NCBI GenBank assembly: GCA_965248545.1
Contig: OZ252110.1
Coordinates: 3,782,001 to 3,846,000, forward strand
Direction of reading: 5' to 3'
DNA length: 64,000 nucleotides
Source: Alteromonas_E sp965248545
Lineage (GTDB): Bacteria; Pseudomonadota; Gammaproteobacteria; Enterobacterales; Alteromonadaceae
Below, in pieces: positions 27,803 to 36,940 of this stretch. Position numbers and translations under genes: made by a program. How positions within the stretch are numbered: position 1 is the first letter of the stretch; each line of letters starts with the position of its first letter. The notes below the pieces were generated by a model. The model was not told the DNA's origin. It made no database searches and was given only the letters and a program-made list of their open reading frames with translations.

Positions 27803-28150
27803 CTACACTCCCCATAAAACAAACACGCCAATCGCGACATAAGCGAAGGCAATTAGGTTTAGCACGTACTGTATGAAGGCACGCAATCCTGCTGGTTTTA
27901 CGTAGTCGGTCAGGACTTGCCACAAACCGATACGAACGTGAATCATGATTGAAACGAGCGCTGCAAAGGTAAAGACCTTCATTGCAATGCTTGAGAACAA
28001 TCCGGTCCATACTTCATAGGTAACGGACTCTGTTGTTATGAAAAACCACGCTAGATAGAACGTATATAGAGCAATGATGATTGCAGTTGCACGTAATGAG
28101 ACATAATCCTGCACACCATCGCGTTTTATTGATGCTTGATTCGTTACCAT
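27803..28150 (-). CDS. sdhD: Succinate dehydrogenase membrane anchor subunit
   Basis: 115 residues with three membrane helices (about 18-38, 52-74 and 90-112). With SdhC it binds haem b and ubiquinone. SLRATAIIIALYTFYL and the histidine in IHVRIGLWQVLTDYVK fit SdhD. The ATG lies inside the end of sdhC (ATGGTAA, 7-base overlap), so translation is coupled. A longer in-frame start would run inside sdhC and lose the family N-terminus. Confidence 0.95.
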   Translation of the reverse strand: MVTNQASIKRDGVQDYVSLRATAIIIALYTFYLAWFFITTESVTYEVWTGLFSSIAMKVFTFAALVSIMIHVRIGLWQVLTDYVKPAGLRAFIQYVLNLIAFAYVAIGVFVLWGV

Positions 28151-28518
28151 AGGACAACTCCAATTACGATTGTGAGAACTACCCAAAGGCCAATGACAAC
28201 TCTGGCACTGGTATTTCCCGACTCCAACTCTTCCCAATAACCCATGTCCATAATGCCGTGACGAATACCACCTAGAATGTGGTATGTCAGTGCAGACAGA
28301 GTGCCGATAGCGATTATCTTACCGATAACACCATCCATGAGAGATTGAACGTAACTGAAATCGTCTGCTGAACCGAGCGAAACTGCCCATGCCCAGATGA
28401 CGAATAACAGCGCAAAAAACATTGCTACGCCGGTAATCCTGTGAAGGATCGAACTGGTAGCAGACGGCGGAAATTTAATAGTATTTAAATCTAAATTTAC
28501 TGGTCTTTGCTTTTTCAC
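28144..28518 (-). CDS. sdhC: Succinate dehydrogenase cytochrome b556 subunit
   Basis: 124 residues with three membrane helices. KKQRPVNLDL at the N-terminus, SILHRITG with the quinone-site serine and arginine, and HILGGIRHGIMDMGYWEE with the haem-ligand histidine identify SdhC. The start codon is GTG: an in-frame TAA lies six bases upstream and the next methionine is 31 residues in. AGG sits 9 bases before it. First gene of sdhCDAB-sucABCD. Confidence 0.95.
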   Translation of the reverse strand: MKKQRPVNLDLNTIKFPPSATSSILHRITGVAMFFALLFVIWAWAVSLGSADDFSYVQSLMDGVIGKIIAIGTLSALTYHILGGIRHGIMDMGYWEELESGNTSARVVIGLWVVLTIVIGVVLW

Positions 28519-28931
28519 AATTTATTGCCTGTAAGGTCCGTTGTTAACACGTCTTCAAATCTGTGTCCCGATCGCGTGTTTTTAATATAGATGTTAAAAG
28601 CCTCGTTCCGTGAGTTGTTAACGTTTTGTGAATTTTGTGCGACTTGGTTTACATACTATTTATTCTGTGAATCCAAGTCCCAAAGAGTATATCCAGCAGC
28701 TACTATAAATACAATTTTTTGTTCTATTTTAAGACTTTAGTCGTAACCATATTCGCAACACTGTTTGTGACTGGATTATAACGCTCAACAATCTAGAATA
28801 TTTATTGAGCAAATACGCATTAAAATTGACTTATTGCGACTTTATCAGTACAAATAGCGCCACTTTTCCCATCGCTTTGCGTATCTACGCGACAAATAGC
28901 GACATTAAGAATCAGTCTGAGGAGAGCATTC
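28519..28931. promoter_or_regulatory. Divergent sdhC/gltA control region
   Basis: 412 bases with no gene. A gltA promoter can be placed near its right end. TGTTA recurs at 28542, 28592 and 28616; TGTTA-N6-TGTGA at 28616-28631 resembles the ArcA direct repeat (TGTTA every 11 bp), which would fit oxygen control of the TCA genes. The sdhC promoter could not be placed. The ArcA reading is inference. Confidence 0.45.
28826..28854 (+). promoter_or_regulatory. Predicted gltA promoter
   Basis: TTGACT (28826-28831), 17 bases, TACAAA (28849-28854), giving a leader of about 70 bases before the gltA ATG, which has GAGGAG 7 bases upstream. Confidence 0.55.
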
Positions 28932-30212
28932 ATGGCCGACCAAAAAGCCATTTTAAAAGCCGGTGACAAAGAAGTTGAATTACCCATTCTAACAGGGACC
29001 GCCGGGCACGACGTTATCGATATTCGTGCATTAGGTTCAGCGGGATACTTCACTTTCGACCCGGGGTTTATGGCAACCGGATCATGTGAATCTGCCATCA
29101 CGTACATTGATGGTGCAAAAGGCGAACTTTTGCATAGAGGATTTGATATTGAATCCCTAGCGCGTGACGCAGATTATTTAGAAGTCTGCTACATGCTGCT
29201 ACACGGTGATGCACCAACATCTGAACAATATAAAGAGTTCAAAGACACCATCACGCGCCACACCATGGTGCACGAACAGATCAACATGTTCTTCCACGGT
29301 TTCCGCAACGATGCCCACCCTATGGCAATGCTTTGCGGCACAGTAGGTGCAATGTCTTCGTTCTATCACAGCGACCTAGACGTCAACAATCCAGAGCAGC
29401 GCATTCGCAGCGCGCATCGCTTAATTGCTAAGATGCCGACATTGGTTGCAATGTGCTACAAATACAATGTTGGACAGCCGTTCGTATATCCGCGCAACGA
29501 CTTGAGCTACGCAGCGAACTTCTTAAACATGATGTTCTCTGTACCTGCTGAGGAGTATGTTATCTCTCCTGCTGTTGAACGTGCTATGGACCGTATCTTC
29601 ACATTGCACGCTGACCACGAACAGAATGCATCTACCTCTACGGTGCGCTTGGCTGGTTCTTCAGGTGCTAATCCTTATGCGTGTATCGCGGCCGGTGTAG
29701 CTTCATTGTGGGGCCCAGCTCACGGTGGCGCAAACGAGGCATGCCTTAACATGCTAGAAGAAATCGGTTCTGTCGACCGCTTCCCTGAGTTCATCGCGAG
29801 AGCCAAAGATAAATCTGATCCATTCCGCTTAATGGGCTTTGGTCACCGCGTGTATAAAAACCACGACCCACGCGCAACAGTAATGCGTGAAAGCTGTCAT
29901 GAAGTTCTGAGTGAGTTGAATATCGACGATCCGTTGTTAGACGTAGCAATGGAACTTGAGCGCATCGCATTGAGTGATGATTATTTCGCCGAGAAGAAAT
30001 TGTTCCCGAATGTCGATTTCTACTCAGGTATCGTGCTGAAAGCGATTGGTATCCCTACCAACATGTTTACGTGTATCTTCGCCTTGTCACGTACAGTTGG
30101 CTGGATCTCACACTGGCATGAAATGCTGTCACAACCTGGTCAAAAGATCGGTCGTCCTCGCCAGCTATACACAGGTGAAGCGCGCCGCGAGTACACGCCA
30201 ATTGAAAAATAG
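28932..30212 (+). CDS. gltA: Citrate synthase (type II)
   Basis: 426 residues. It condenses acetyl-CoA and oxaloacetate at the TCA entry. The N-terminal beta region (GSAGYFTFDPGFMATGSCES) marks the NADH-sensitive hexameric type of Gram-negative bacteria. Active-site residues are in LHADHEQNAST (His), GPAHGGANE (His) and MGFGHRVYKNHDPR (His-Arg), with the catalytic Asp in FPNVDFYSG. It is divergent from sdhC and ends in a strong terminator. Confidence 0.98.
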   Translation: MADQKAILKAGDKEVELPILTGTAGHDVIDIRALGSAGYFTFDPGFMATGSCESAITYIDGAKGELLHRGFDIESLARDADYLEVCYMLLHGDAPTSEQYKEFKDTITRHTMVHEQINMFFHGFRNDAHPMAMLCGTVGAMSSFYHSDLDVNNPEQRIRSAHRLIAKMPTLVAMCYKYNVGQPFVYPRNDLSYAANFLNMMFSVPAEEYVISPAVERAMDRIFTLHADHEQNASTSTVRLAGSSGANPYACIAAGVASLWGPAHGGANEACLNMLEEIGSVDRFPEFIARAKDKSDPFRLMGFGHRVYKNHDPRATVMRESCHEVLSELNIDDPLLDVAMELERIALSDDYFAEKKLFPNVDFYSGIVLKAIGIPTNMFTCIFALSRTVGWISHWHEMLSQPGQKIGRPRQLYTGEARREYTPIEK

Positions 30213-30240
30213 CCAGTAAGGGTTATTAATTGATACACTA

Positions 30241-30266
30241 AACGCCTCTTTCGAGGCGTTTTTTTT
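30241..30266 (+). terminator. Rho-independent terminator of gltA
   Basis: AACGCCTC (30241-30248) and GAGGCGTT (30253-30260) form an 8-bp stem with a TTTC loop; the stem is followed by six T on the plus strand, 29 bases past the gltA stop. Confidence 0.92.
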
Positions 30267-30277
30267 GCAGGAACAAT

Positions 30278-30697
30278 ATGCCCAAGCACGCTCACCTTTT
30301 AGGCTATTTAGGACTTATTCCGTTTGTTACTATCCCCATTGCGATCCATTTGGACGTATTGAGCTACGCACAAGGGTTCGCTTTCTTTAGCCAATACTCG
30401 GCGATTATTCTGTCTTTTTTTGGTGGTATTCATTGGTACGCGGCGATCACCGAGCCTAAGTATTCGCACCAACTTTACGTTGCGATGTTACCCAGTATCA
30501 TTGCGTGGTTAGCGCTCATAACATTTGCCGATGCGCGCACCTTGGGGGTTTTGTCGTTGGCCTATATCGGAATGGTGATGTACGACAAGTTTACGTTGCA
30601 GATGCAGCCAGACATGATTATCGAATACACCCGCTTGAGAGTGATTTTGACCAGTGTGGTGGTCGTTTGCCATGCCTTAATGGTTTGGTTGAGCTAA
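30278..30697 (+). CDS. DUF3429 domain membrane protein
   Basis: 139 residues with about four or five membrane helices. The segment LGYLGLIPF at the start and SQYSAIILSFFGGIHWYAAI fit the DUF3429 family, whose function is unknown. It begins just after the gltA terminator, so it needs its own promoter or read-through. No partner gene is nearby; it converges on manB. Confidence 0.7.
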   Translation: MPKHAHLLGYLGLIPFVTIPIAIHLDVLSYAQGFAFFSQYSAIILSFFGGIHWYAAITEPKYSHQLYVAMLPSIIAWLALITFADARTLGVLSLAYIGMVMYDKFTLQMQPDMIIEYTRLRVILTSVVVVCHALMVWLS

Positions 30698-30707
30698 CAG
30701 TGAAATA

Positions 30708-30734
30708 GCGCTTTTCACCGTAAGGGAAAAGCGC
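30708..30734. terminator. Inverted repeat between convergent DUF3429 and manB genes
   Basis: GCGCTTTTC (30708-30716) pairs with GAAAAGCGC (30726-30734) around 9 bases. T-runs are weak on both sides, so this is probably a two-way terminator of moderate strength. Confidence 0.6.
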
Positions 30735-30741
30735 ACTTTGT

Positions 30742-32205
30742 TTACGCTCTTATCAGGGCCAGCAATTCTTCGGTCTTCTGTTGCATCAACGCAACATCAC
30801 CTTTTGACTCTACATTGAGCCGGATCACCGGTTCTGTATTTGATTTGCGAAGGTTAAAACGCCAAGTACCGAATTCCATACCCACCCCATCGGTGTCATC
30901 TATCACTTCCGCTTGCGCTTGATAGTGTTCAACAACTCTTGCCAAGGCAAGATCAGCGTCCTTTAATTTGCTATTGATTTCACCTGAAGACGGAAATGCA
31001 TTGATCCTGTCCTCAACCATAGATGAAAGGGGTTGCTGCTTAGTCGCAATAAGTTCCGCAACGAGTAACCAAGGAATCATTCCTGAGTCACAATAAGCAA
31101 ACTCGCGGAAGTAGTGATGGGCACTCATCTCGCCGCCATAAATCGCATCTTCCTTGCGCATCCGCTCTTTGATAAACGCGTGCCCCGTTTTACTCTTAAC
31201 CGGCTGACCGCCAGCTGACGTTACAATATCCTCGGTATTCCAGTAAACGCGAGGGTCGTAAATGATTTTGGCATTGGCTTGTTTGGCCAAAAACGCTTCT
31301 GCGAGCAGACCGACAATGTAATAACCTTCGATAAAATCGCCATTCTCATCAAATAAGAAGCAACGGTCAAAATCGCCATCCCATGCAATGCCTAAGTTGG
31401 CACTCGTCGCTTTAACAACATTTGCCGTATCTGCTCGGCTATCAGGTAATAGTGGATTAGGGATTCCATTTGGGAAAGAGCCGTCGGGTTGATGATGCAC
31501 CTTTTCAAACTTGACGTTCACCCCCTGCTCTCGCATGAAACATTCAATGGCATCTAGCGCAGGCCCAGCTGCACCATTCCCAGCATTGACAACCAGTTTC
31601 ATACCGTCTAACGCGCGGATGTCGATATAACTGCACACATGCTCTACGTATGCTTGTCGATGATCTATCGGCTCATATTGACCGGTTGCTGTGAGGCTAT
31701 CAGCATCCGTGACCGCCTTACCCGCAATAAAGGCATCATTTTCGATATGTTGGTAGTCATTCACAGCGTACTGGCTCAAGCCTTGTGACACAGTGTCTTC
31801 AGCATAGGATTCTGCTACGCGCTGAATCTCATGTAAGCCGGTATCACCGCTAATGGGAACCGAGCCAGCCTTGACGATTTTCATGCCGTTATAATCAATC
31901 GGGTTGTGACTAGCAGTTACTTCGATACCAGCATCGACACCCAGGTCTTTGGTCGCGAAATAGATCTCTTCGGTACCCACCATTCCGATATCAAGTACCT
32001 TTGCTCCGCTGCTAATCGCGCCAGCGGCTAATGCAAGTTTGAGCGGACGAGCCGTTAATCGAACGTCTGAGCCGACGACAATCGTCTTGGCTGCCAGCAC
32101 GTCAACTAACGCTTTACCGATACGAAAAGCAATGCGTTCATCGAGTTGTTCAACGAGTTTGCCCCGAATATCGTAGGCCTTAAAACAGGTAATTGGCGTC
32201 GACAT
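30742..32205 (-). CDS. manB: Phosphomannomutase
   Basis: 487 residues. It converts mannose-6-phosphate to mannose-1-phosphate for GDP-mannose synthesis. The phosphoserine loop is TASHNPIDYNGMK near residue 100, the metal loop is DGDFDRCF, the sugar loop is GGEMSAHHYF, and the phosphate loop at the C-terminus is RKSNTEPVIRLNVE. The frame extends 19 codons upstream into manC, but the ATG at 32205, 4 bases after the manC stop, gives the family N-terminus (CFKAYDIRG). A ManB/CpsG role is chosen over phosphoglucomutase because it follows manC. Confidence 0.92.
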   Translation of the reverse strand: MSTPITCFKAYDIRGKLVEQLDERIAFRIGKALVDVLAAKTIVVGSDVRLTARPLKLALAAGAISSGAKVLDIGMVGTEEIYFATKDLGVDAGIEVTASHNPIDYNGMKIVKAGSVPISGDTGLHEIQRVAESYAEDTVSQGLSQYAVNDYQHIENDAFIAGKAVTDADSLTATGQYEPIDHRQAYVEHVCSYIDIRALDGMKLVVNAGNGAAGPALDAIECFMREQGVNVKFEKVHHQPDGSFPNGIPNPLLPDSRADTANVVKATSANLGIAWDGDFDRCFLFDENGDFIEGYYIVGLLAEAFLAKQANAKIIYDPRVYWNTEDIVTSAGGQPVKSKTGHAFIKERMRKEDAIYGGEMSAHHYFREFAYCDSGMIPWLLVAELIATKQQPLSSMVEDRINAFPSSGEINSKLKDADLALARVVEHYQAQAEVIDDTDGVGMEFGTWRFNLRKSNTEPVIRLNVESKGDVALMQQKTEELLALIRA

Positions 32206-32209
32206 TGCG

Positions 32210-33625
32210 TTACTTAGCCTCCGGTGCTCGACCATAGCGATCGGAGAAACGCACAATGTCATCTTCCCCTAAATAGGAACCCGATTGAACTTCAATCAGC
32301 TCGAGTGGAATTTTGCCGGGATTCTCTAATGCATGGACAGAACCAATGGGAATATAAATCGACTGATTTTCGGTCAGCATAGTGACTGACTCGTCAATTG
32401 TGACATTGGCCGTACCTGATACTACTATCCAGTGTTCAGCGCGATGATGATGCATTTGAACCGAGAGCTTTTCTCCAGGTTTTACGGTAATACGCTTAAC
32501 TTGGAAGCGCTCTCCATTGTCAATCGAGTCATATTTACCCCAAGGTCGATAGACCTCGCGGTGAAATTCAAATTCTGGGCGTTTTTGCGCTTTAAGTTCG
32601 TTCACAATCGTTTTGATATCTTGCACTTTTGACTTATTCGCAACTAAGACTGCATCTTTTGTTTCTACAATGACAACATCGTCAAGCCCAACCGTTGCGA
32701 CCAGACGTTCTTCTGCATTGATGTAAGTATTGGTTGTTTCGGTCATCAATACATCACCAACGACGACATTACCATCGGCGTCTTTACTGTCGGCGGTTTC
32801 CCACAAAGAGGACCAGCTACCCACATCACTCCACCCAGCGTCCAACGAAACCATGGCGGCTAGTTGAGTGTGTTCCATAACGGCATAGTCAATGGAGTCA
32901 TCTGGAGACTGACTGAAAACGTCTGCGTCAACTCGAATAAAATCTAGGTCAGGTGTTTCGGTCTCGATTGCCTTCTCGCACACTGACAAAATTTCTGGTG
33001 CGTATTTGGCTAATTCAGAAAGGTAGGTCTTGGCTTGGAACATGAACATCCCACTGTTCCAATAATAGTCGCCGGAATCAACATATTGTGTGGCAGTCGC
33101 TAAATCGGGCTTTTCGACAAACTCAGAGACGCCAAAACCGCCACCGGTCGCGTCTCCCGCTTTGATATAACCATAACCTGTATGCGCTTGATCAGGCACA
33201 ATACCAAAGGTTACCAACTTGCCCTCAACGGCCAAGCTCTGCGCCTTTTCCATCGCCAGATGGAATGCACGGGTGTCCTGGATCAAGTGATCCGCCGCCA
33301 ATACCAGCAAGATTGCTTCTGGGTCAGCTTTGATAGCGTGCAACGCAGCAAGGGCTATTGCAGGAGCGGTATTGCGTCCGACAGGTTCCAAAATAATACC
33401 GCCGTGTTGACAGTCAACTTGACGTAATTGTTCAGCCACGAGAAAGCGATGGGCATCGTTACAAATCACAATGGGTGATTCGGCATCTGTGCCATTTAAC
33501 CTTGCCAAAGTCTCTTGAAGCATTGACTGATCAGACGTAAGTGAAAGAAACTGTTTGGGAAGTGCGACGCGAGATTTCGGCCACAAACGGCTGCCAGATC
33601 CTCCGGCGAGTACAACGGGTTGCAT
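32210..33625 (-). CDS. manC: Mannose-1-phosphate guanylyltransferase / mannose-6-phosphate isomerase
   Basis: 471 residues, the two-domain type. The N-terminal nucleotidyltransferase has the signature GGSGSRLWPKSRVALPKQFL and FVEKP; the C-terminal cupin isomerase domain has RPWGKYDSIDNGERFQVKRI, shown only by its RPWGKYD start, and HHHRAEHW for metal binding. It makes GDP-mannose for capsule, O-antigen or exopolysaccharide; no glycosyltransferases are in this window. It is co-transcribed with manB. AGGA lies 7 bases before the ATG, and the promoter carries twin palindromes. Confidence 0.95.
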   Translation of the reverse strand: MQPVVLAGGSGSRLWPKSRVALPKQFLSLTSDQSMLQETLARLNGTDAESPIVICNDAHRFLVAEQLRQVDCQHGGIILEPVGRNTAPAIALAALHAIKADPEAILLVLAADHLIQDTRAFHLAMEKAQSLAVEGKLVTFGIVPDQAHTGYGYIKAGDATGGGFGVSEFVEKPDLATATQYVDSGDYYWNSGMFMFQAKTYLSELAKYAPEILSVCEKAIETETPDLDFIRVDADVFSQSPDDSIDYAVMEHTQLAAMVSLDAGWSDVGSWSSLWETADSKDADGNVVVGDVLMTETTNTYINAEERLVATVGLDDVVIVETKDAVLVANKSKVQDIKTIVNELKAQKRPEFEFHREVYRPWGKYDSIDNGERFQVKRITVKPGEKLSVQMHHHRAEHWIVVSGTANVTIDESVTMLTENQSIYIPIGSVHALENPGKIPLELIEVQSGSYLGEDDIVRFSDRYGRAPEAK

Positions 33626-33648
33626 GGAATATCCTATAAGTGATTTAT

Positions 33649-33687
33649 AAGCGCTTTCATACTATTGAAAGCGCTTGGATTAATCAA
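33649..33687 (-). promoter_or_regulatory. manC promoter with twin AAGCGCTT operators
   Basis: On the minus strand TTGATT (33687-33682), 17 bases, TAGTAT (33664-33659) form a -35/-10 pair. The self-complementary octamer AAGCGCTT lies in the spacer (33669-33676) and at the predicted start site (33649-33656), 20 bp centre to centre, within an 11-bp perfect inverted repeat. This is standard repressor geometry, LacI-family-like in sequence. No T-run follows, so a terminator is unlikely. Confidence 0.6.
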
Positions 33688-33740
33688 TCACGATGTGGAT
33701 AAAAACCATGCTGCGCAACCAGTGCGAATAACAGCGCTAA

Positions 33741-34586
33741 CTATGCCGTTAACCGCCCATGCTGATAGTCAGTAACGGCCTGTTCAATCTCCTGCTGCGT
33801 GTTCATTACAAACGGGCCATATTGAACGATGGGTTCACCTATCGGCTGACCACCCACTAAAATCCATTGGGTATCAGGTTGCTCGACCATCAAGTCAATA
33901 GTGTCAGCCTGATCAAGCGTCGCTAATACCCCTTTTGAAACAGTCTTGTTTGCAATAGAGACGGCACCTTCATACACGTATAAGAAATACTGATATTCAG
34001 GTTGCAGTGACATACGCAACTGAGTTCGATCTCTGGCAGTCAAGTCAGCAAAGAAGGGTACTGCTCGTTGACTATTAGGATTTGTTACTGGCCCTACCCT
34101 ATCTGCATAGGTGCCACTGAGTAGTTTCATCTGTACGTCATGCGTCAAATGCACACTCGGTACTGCTGATGGCCTTATATCCTGATAATCTGGCGCGCTC
34201 ATTTTTTCATCCGCAGGTAGGTTAACCCACAGTTGAAATCCTCTTAAAACACCTGATTCTTGCTCAGGCATTTCTTCGTGGATAATGCCTTTGCCAGCGT
34301 TCATCCATTGGATACCACCACTTTCGATTACCCCATCATTACCGACTGAATCTCGATGGCGCATTTTGCCCTGCAACATATACGTGACCGTTTGAAACCC
34401 CCGATGTGGATGAGGTGGAAACCCAGGTAAATAGTCATTTGCGTCCGCTGAACCAAACTCATCTAACATCAAAAATGGGTCTAAGTTCTGTAGTAACGGT
34501 TGGCCAATGATTCTGGACAATTTAACTCCAGCGCCGTCCTGAGCTGCAATCCCTCGGACGCATTGTCGTATGGTCGCCAGTTTCAC
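33741..34586 (-). CDS. Pirin family protein
   Basis: 281 residues, a two-cupin pirin. The metal site is visible as PHPHRGFQTVTYM (residues near 57-60) and IIHEEMPE near 102. Bacterial pirins vary in role; some act as quercetin dioxygenases. The start overlaps the end of the glutathionyl-hydroquinone reductase gene (ATGA), so the two are co-translated, which would fit handling of quinones or aromatics. That shared role is inference. Confidence 0.9.
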   Translation of the reverse strand: MKLATIRQCVRGIAAQDGAGVKLSRIIGQPLLQNLDPFLMLDEFGSADANDYLPGFPPHPHRGFQTVTYMLQGKMRHRDSVGNDGVIESGGIQWMNAGKGIIHEEMPEQESGVLRGFQLWVNLPADEKMSAPDYQDIRPSAVPSVHLTHDVQMKLLSGTYADRVGPVTNPNSQRAVPFFADLTARDRTQLRMSLQPEYQYFLYVYEGAVSIANKTVSKGVLATLDQADTIDLMVEQPDTQWILVGGQPIGEPIVQYGPFVMNTQQEIEQAVTDYQHGRLTA

Positions 34587-35542
34587 TGTAGCGCTCCCCT
34601 ATTGTGCGGTTCACTAAAATCAATCTCGGGTCCTTGAGGCACTACACGCGTTGGATTGATCATGTCGTGACTGTAGTAATAGTGACGTTTGATGTGATCC
34701 ATGTTTACTGTGTCTGCAATACCCTCTTGATTGTATAAGTCGCGTAGATAGCCCCAGAGATTTGGATAGTCTGCAATGCGCTTTAAGTTGCATTTGAAGT
34801 GGCCGACGTAAACAGCGTCGAATCGCACCAATGTAGTGAAAAGTCTCCAGTCAGCCTCGGTGATCTGACCACCCACTAAATACCGTTGTTGGGCTAAACG
34901 TTGTTCAACTTCATCCAACGCATCAAAAAGGACAGTAAAGGCCTCTTCATAGGCATCTTGTGTGGTCGCAAAGCCCGATTTGTATACCCCATTGTTAATC
35001 GTGTGATAGACAAATTCATTGATTTCATCTATTTCGGATTGCAACGATGCAGGATAAAAATCCTGCTTATCACCCGTCAGTTCATTGAACGCCGTATTGA
35101 ACATACGAATAATTTCGGCCGACTCATTGTTGACGATACTGTTCGTCTTCTTGTCCCACAGCACAGGTACTGTCACGCGTGACGTAATATCGGATTTCGC
35201 CATGGTGTAAACCTGATGCATGTAATTAAAGCCAAACAAATGATCTTCAGTTGCCCCTGGATAGCGGTCAAATGTCCAGCCATGCTCCAACATATCAGGC
35301 GAAACAATAGACACACTAATGTGACTTTCCAATTGCTTCAGTTTGCGGAAAATGAGTGTCCTGTGGGCCCAGGGACAGGCTAACGATACATATAAATGAT
35401 AGCGCCCACTTTCAGGTTTATAGATTGGATGTTCATTGCTGATCACATCGCGAAACTGTGAATCTTGGCGCTTAAACTTCCCTTGGTTGGCTTTGGTGTC
35501 ATACCACTGATCGCGCCATTGACCTTCGACTAATAATCCCAT
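34583..35542 (-). CDS. yqjG: Glutathionyl-hydroquinone reductase (Xi-class GST)
   Basis: 319 residues, the family length. The catalytic cysteine is in SLACPWAHRTLI near residue 56; the N-terminus (GQWRDQWYDT) and EINEFVYHTINNGVYKSGFA are typical of this class, which reduces glutathionyl-hydroquinones. A helical C-terminal GST domain follows (LVGGQITEADWRLFTTLVRF). First gene of a pair with the pirin gene. The upstream 116 bases are AT-rich, with no promoter I could place. Confidence 0.9.
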   Translation of the reverse strand: MGLLVEGQWRDQWYDTKANQGKFKRQDSQFRDVISNEHPIYKPESGRYHLYVSLACPWAHRTLIFRKLKQLESHISVSIVSPDMLEHGWTFDRYPGATEDHLFGFNYMHQVYTMAKSDITSRVTVPVLWDKKTNSIVNNESAEIIRMFNTAFNELTGDKQDFYPASLQSEIDEINEFVYHTINNGVYKSGFATTQDAYEEAFTVLFDALDEVEQRLAQQRYLVGGQITEADWRLFTTLVRFDAVYVGHFKCNLKRIADYPNLWGYLRDLYNQEGIADTVNMDHIKRHYYYSHDMINPTRVVPQGPEIDFSEPHNRGALQ

Positions 35543-35658
35543 TGAAAACCTCTATTGTAATAGTGAATAACACGCAGTATAGGAAAGACTTAATCGAATA
35601 AAAAACGCATTAAATTCGCTTTTACGTTCGATAAATTAGAAAGCTTTAGGGTGAAGTG

Positions 35659-36861
35659 CTACGCCATAATGTGATTAACGATTTCATCTGCAATGGGGAA
35701 CGCCGAGGTAGCAGCAGGTGAAGGTGCATTCCCAACATGTAAACAACGAGCAGAACGAACAAACCTAAAATCGTGTTCCAAACTCCCATCAGGGTTTACC
35801 GCTTGAGCGCGAATACCGGCGCGATATGGTAGTAAGTCGGCTAACTCAACGCTTGGGCAGTATTGCTGTACGCGTTTTAAATAACCGGCCCTGCAAATAG
35901 AATCTCGCATTTCACCCAATCCACTACTCCAGTATTGTTTAAACAGTGGCCAGCTGCCCCGATAGCGCAATGTGCTGATCAAATCACTTAAGTTAAACTC
36001 AAACGTGTTGTACGCTTCTTTTCCCCCAGCCAAGACAGCATTAGGGCCCACGGTTAAATATCCCCCAATCATCGGGGTTAAATGCACTCCCAAAAAAGGT
36101 AAAGCGGGATCAGGAACGGGGTAGATAAGCCTATCCACTACGTTATCTAAGCGCTTTGACAAGCGAAAGTATTCACCACGAAACGGCAAAAGCGCAAAAT
36201 CAGCGGTATCACCGGCAAGTTCGATTATCCGGTCGGCGTATATTCCGGCACAATTGATCAAGAACTGACATTCGAGCTGCGGGCTCTCGGGGCGCAGAGA
36301 CGTCAAGGTTAAGCCTTCACTAGACTCATCTATCGAATCAACGCGGTAGTCAAACCAAACGTCCACCCCCTGGACTTTTGCAAGTGACAGAATCGTCTGA
36401 GTTATTTTAACGTAATCGGTAATACCCGATTGCGGCACCCAGATTGCCTGGTGAGCATTGACGTTCGGTTCCACCGCCGCAACTTGTTGTTGACTGTATA
36501 ATTGCGGCTCAAGTTGATTCGCCTCACAGCGTTGATACAGTGCGGCGAGTCGTTCTTCCTCGTCGGCGTGTGTGGCGACAATTAATTTTCCGCATTGTTG
36601 ATAAGGAATTTGATGTTGTTGACAAAATGCGACCGTTCGCTCCAGACCTTGTCGACAAAACTGCGCTTTCAGACTTCCGGGCTGATAGTAAACGCCGGCA
36701 TGAATGACACCGGAGTTTCGCCCGCTTTGATGACTCGCTGCCTGACCTTCTTTTTCGACAATCGCGATGGAGGCGTTTGGTTGACGATAACTTAACTGTA
36801 ATGCCGTCGCCGCACCGACAATACCGGCACCGATAACCACGTAGTCATAACTTCGTTTCAA
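35659..36861 (-). CDS. lhgO: L-2-hydroxyglutarate dehydrogenase/oxidase
   Basis: 400 residues. An FAD enzyme of the DAO fold that oxidises L-2-hydroxyglutarate to 2-oxoglutarate and passes electrons to the membrane quinone pool. The FAD motif is VVIGAGIVGAATALQL; HQSGRNSGVIHAGVYY is a hallmark of LhgO, and PSPAATSAFPIADEIV closes the FAD site. It is a metabolic repair enzyme for the TCA region, although not linked to the sdh-suc operon. It is divergent from tcdA with a 79-base gap. Confidence 0.93.
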   Translation of the reverse strand: MKRSYDYVVIGAGIVGAATALQLSYRQPNASIAIVEKEGQAASHQSGRNSGVIHAGVYYQPGSLKAQFCRQGLERTVAFCQQHQIPYQQCGKLIVATHADEEERLAALYQRCEANQLEPQLYSQQQVAAVEPNVNAHQAIWVPQSGITDYVKITQTILSLAKVQGVDVWFDYRVDSIDESSEGLTLTSLRPESPQLECQFLINCAGIYADRIIELAGDTADFALLPFRGEYFRLSKRLDNVVDRLIYPVPDPALPFLGVHLTPMIGGYLTVGPNAVLAGGKEAYNTFEFNLSDLISTLRYRGSWPLFKQYWSSGLGEMRDSICRAGYLKRVQQYCPSVELADLLPYRAGIRAQAVNPDGSLEHDFRFVRSARCLHVGNAPSPAATSAFPIADEIVNHIMA

Positions 36862-36940
36862 TTACAGCTTTACCATTGAAAATTTGTCACAATACCCAGA
36901 TATTAGCGAACCTTGACACAACACGCTATCTGAGATTTGT

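Noticed and set aside
33649..33676. 11-bp inverted repeat upstream of manC as a terminator of the pirin gene
   Set aside because: No T-run follows on the minus strand, and it overlaps a good promoter in operator positions.
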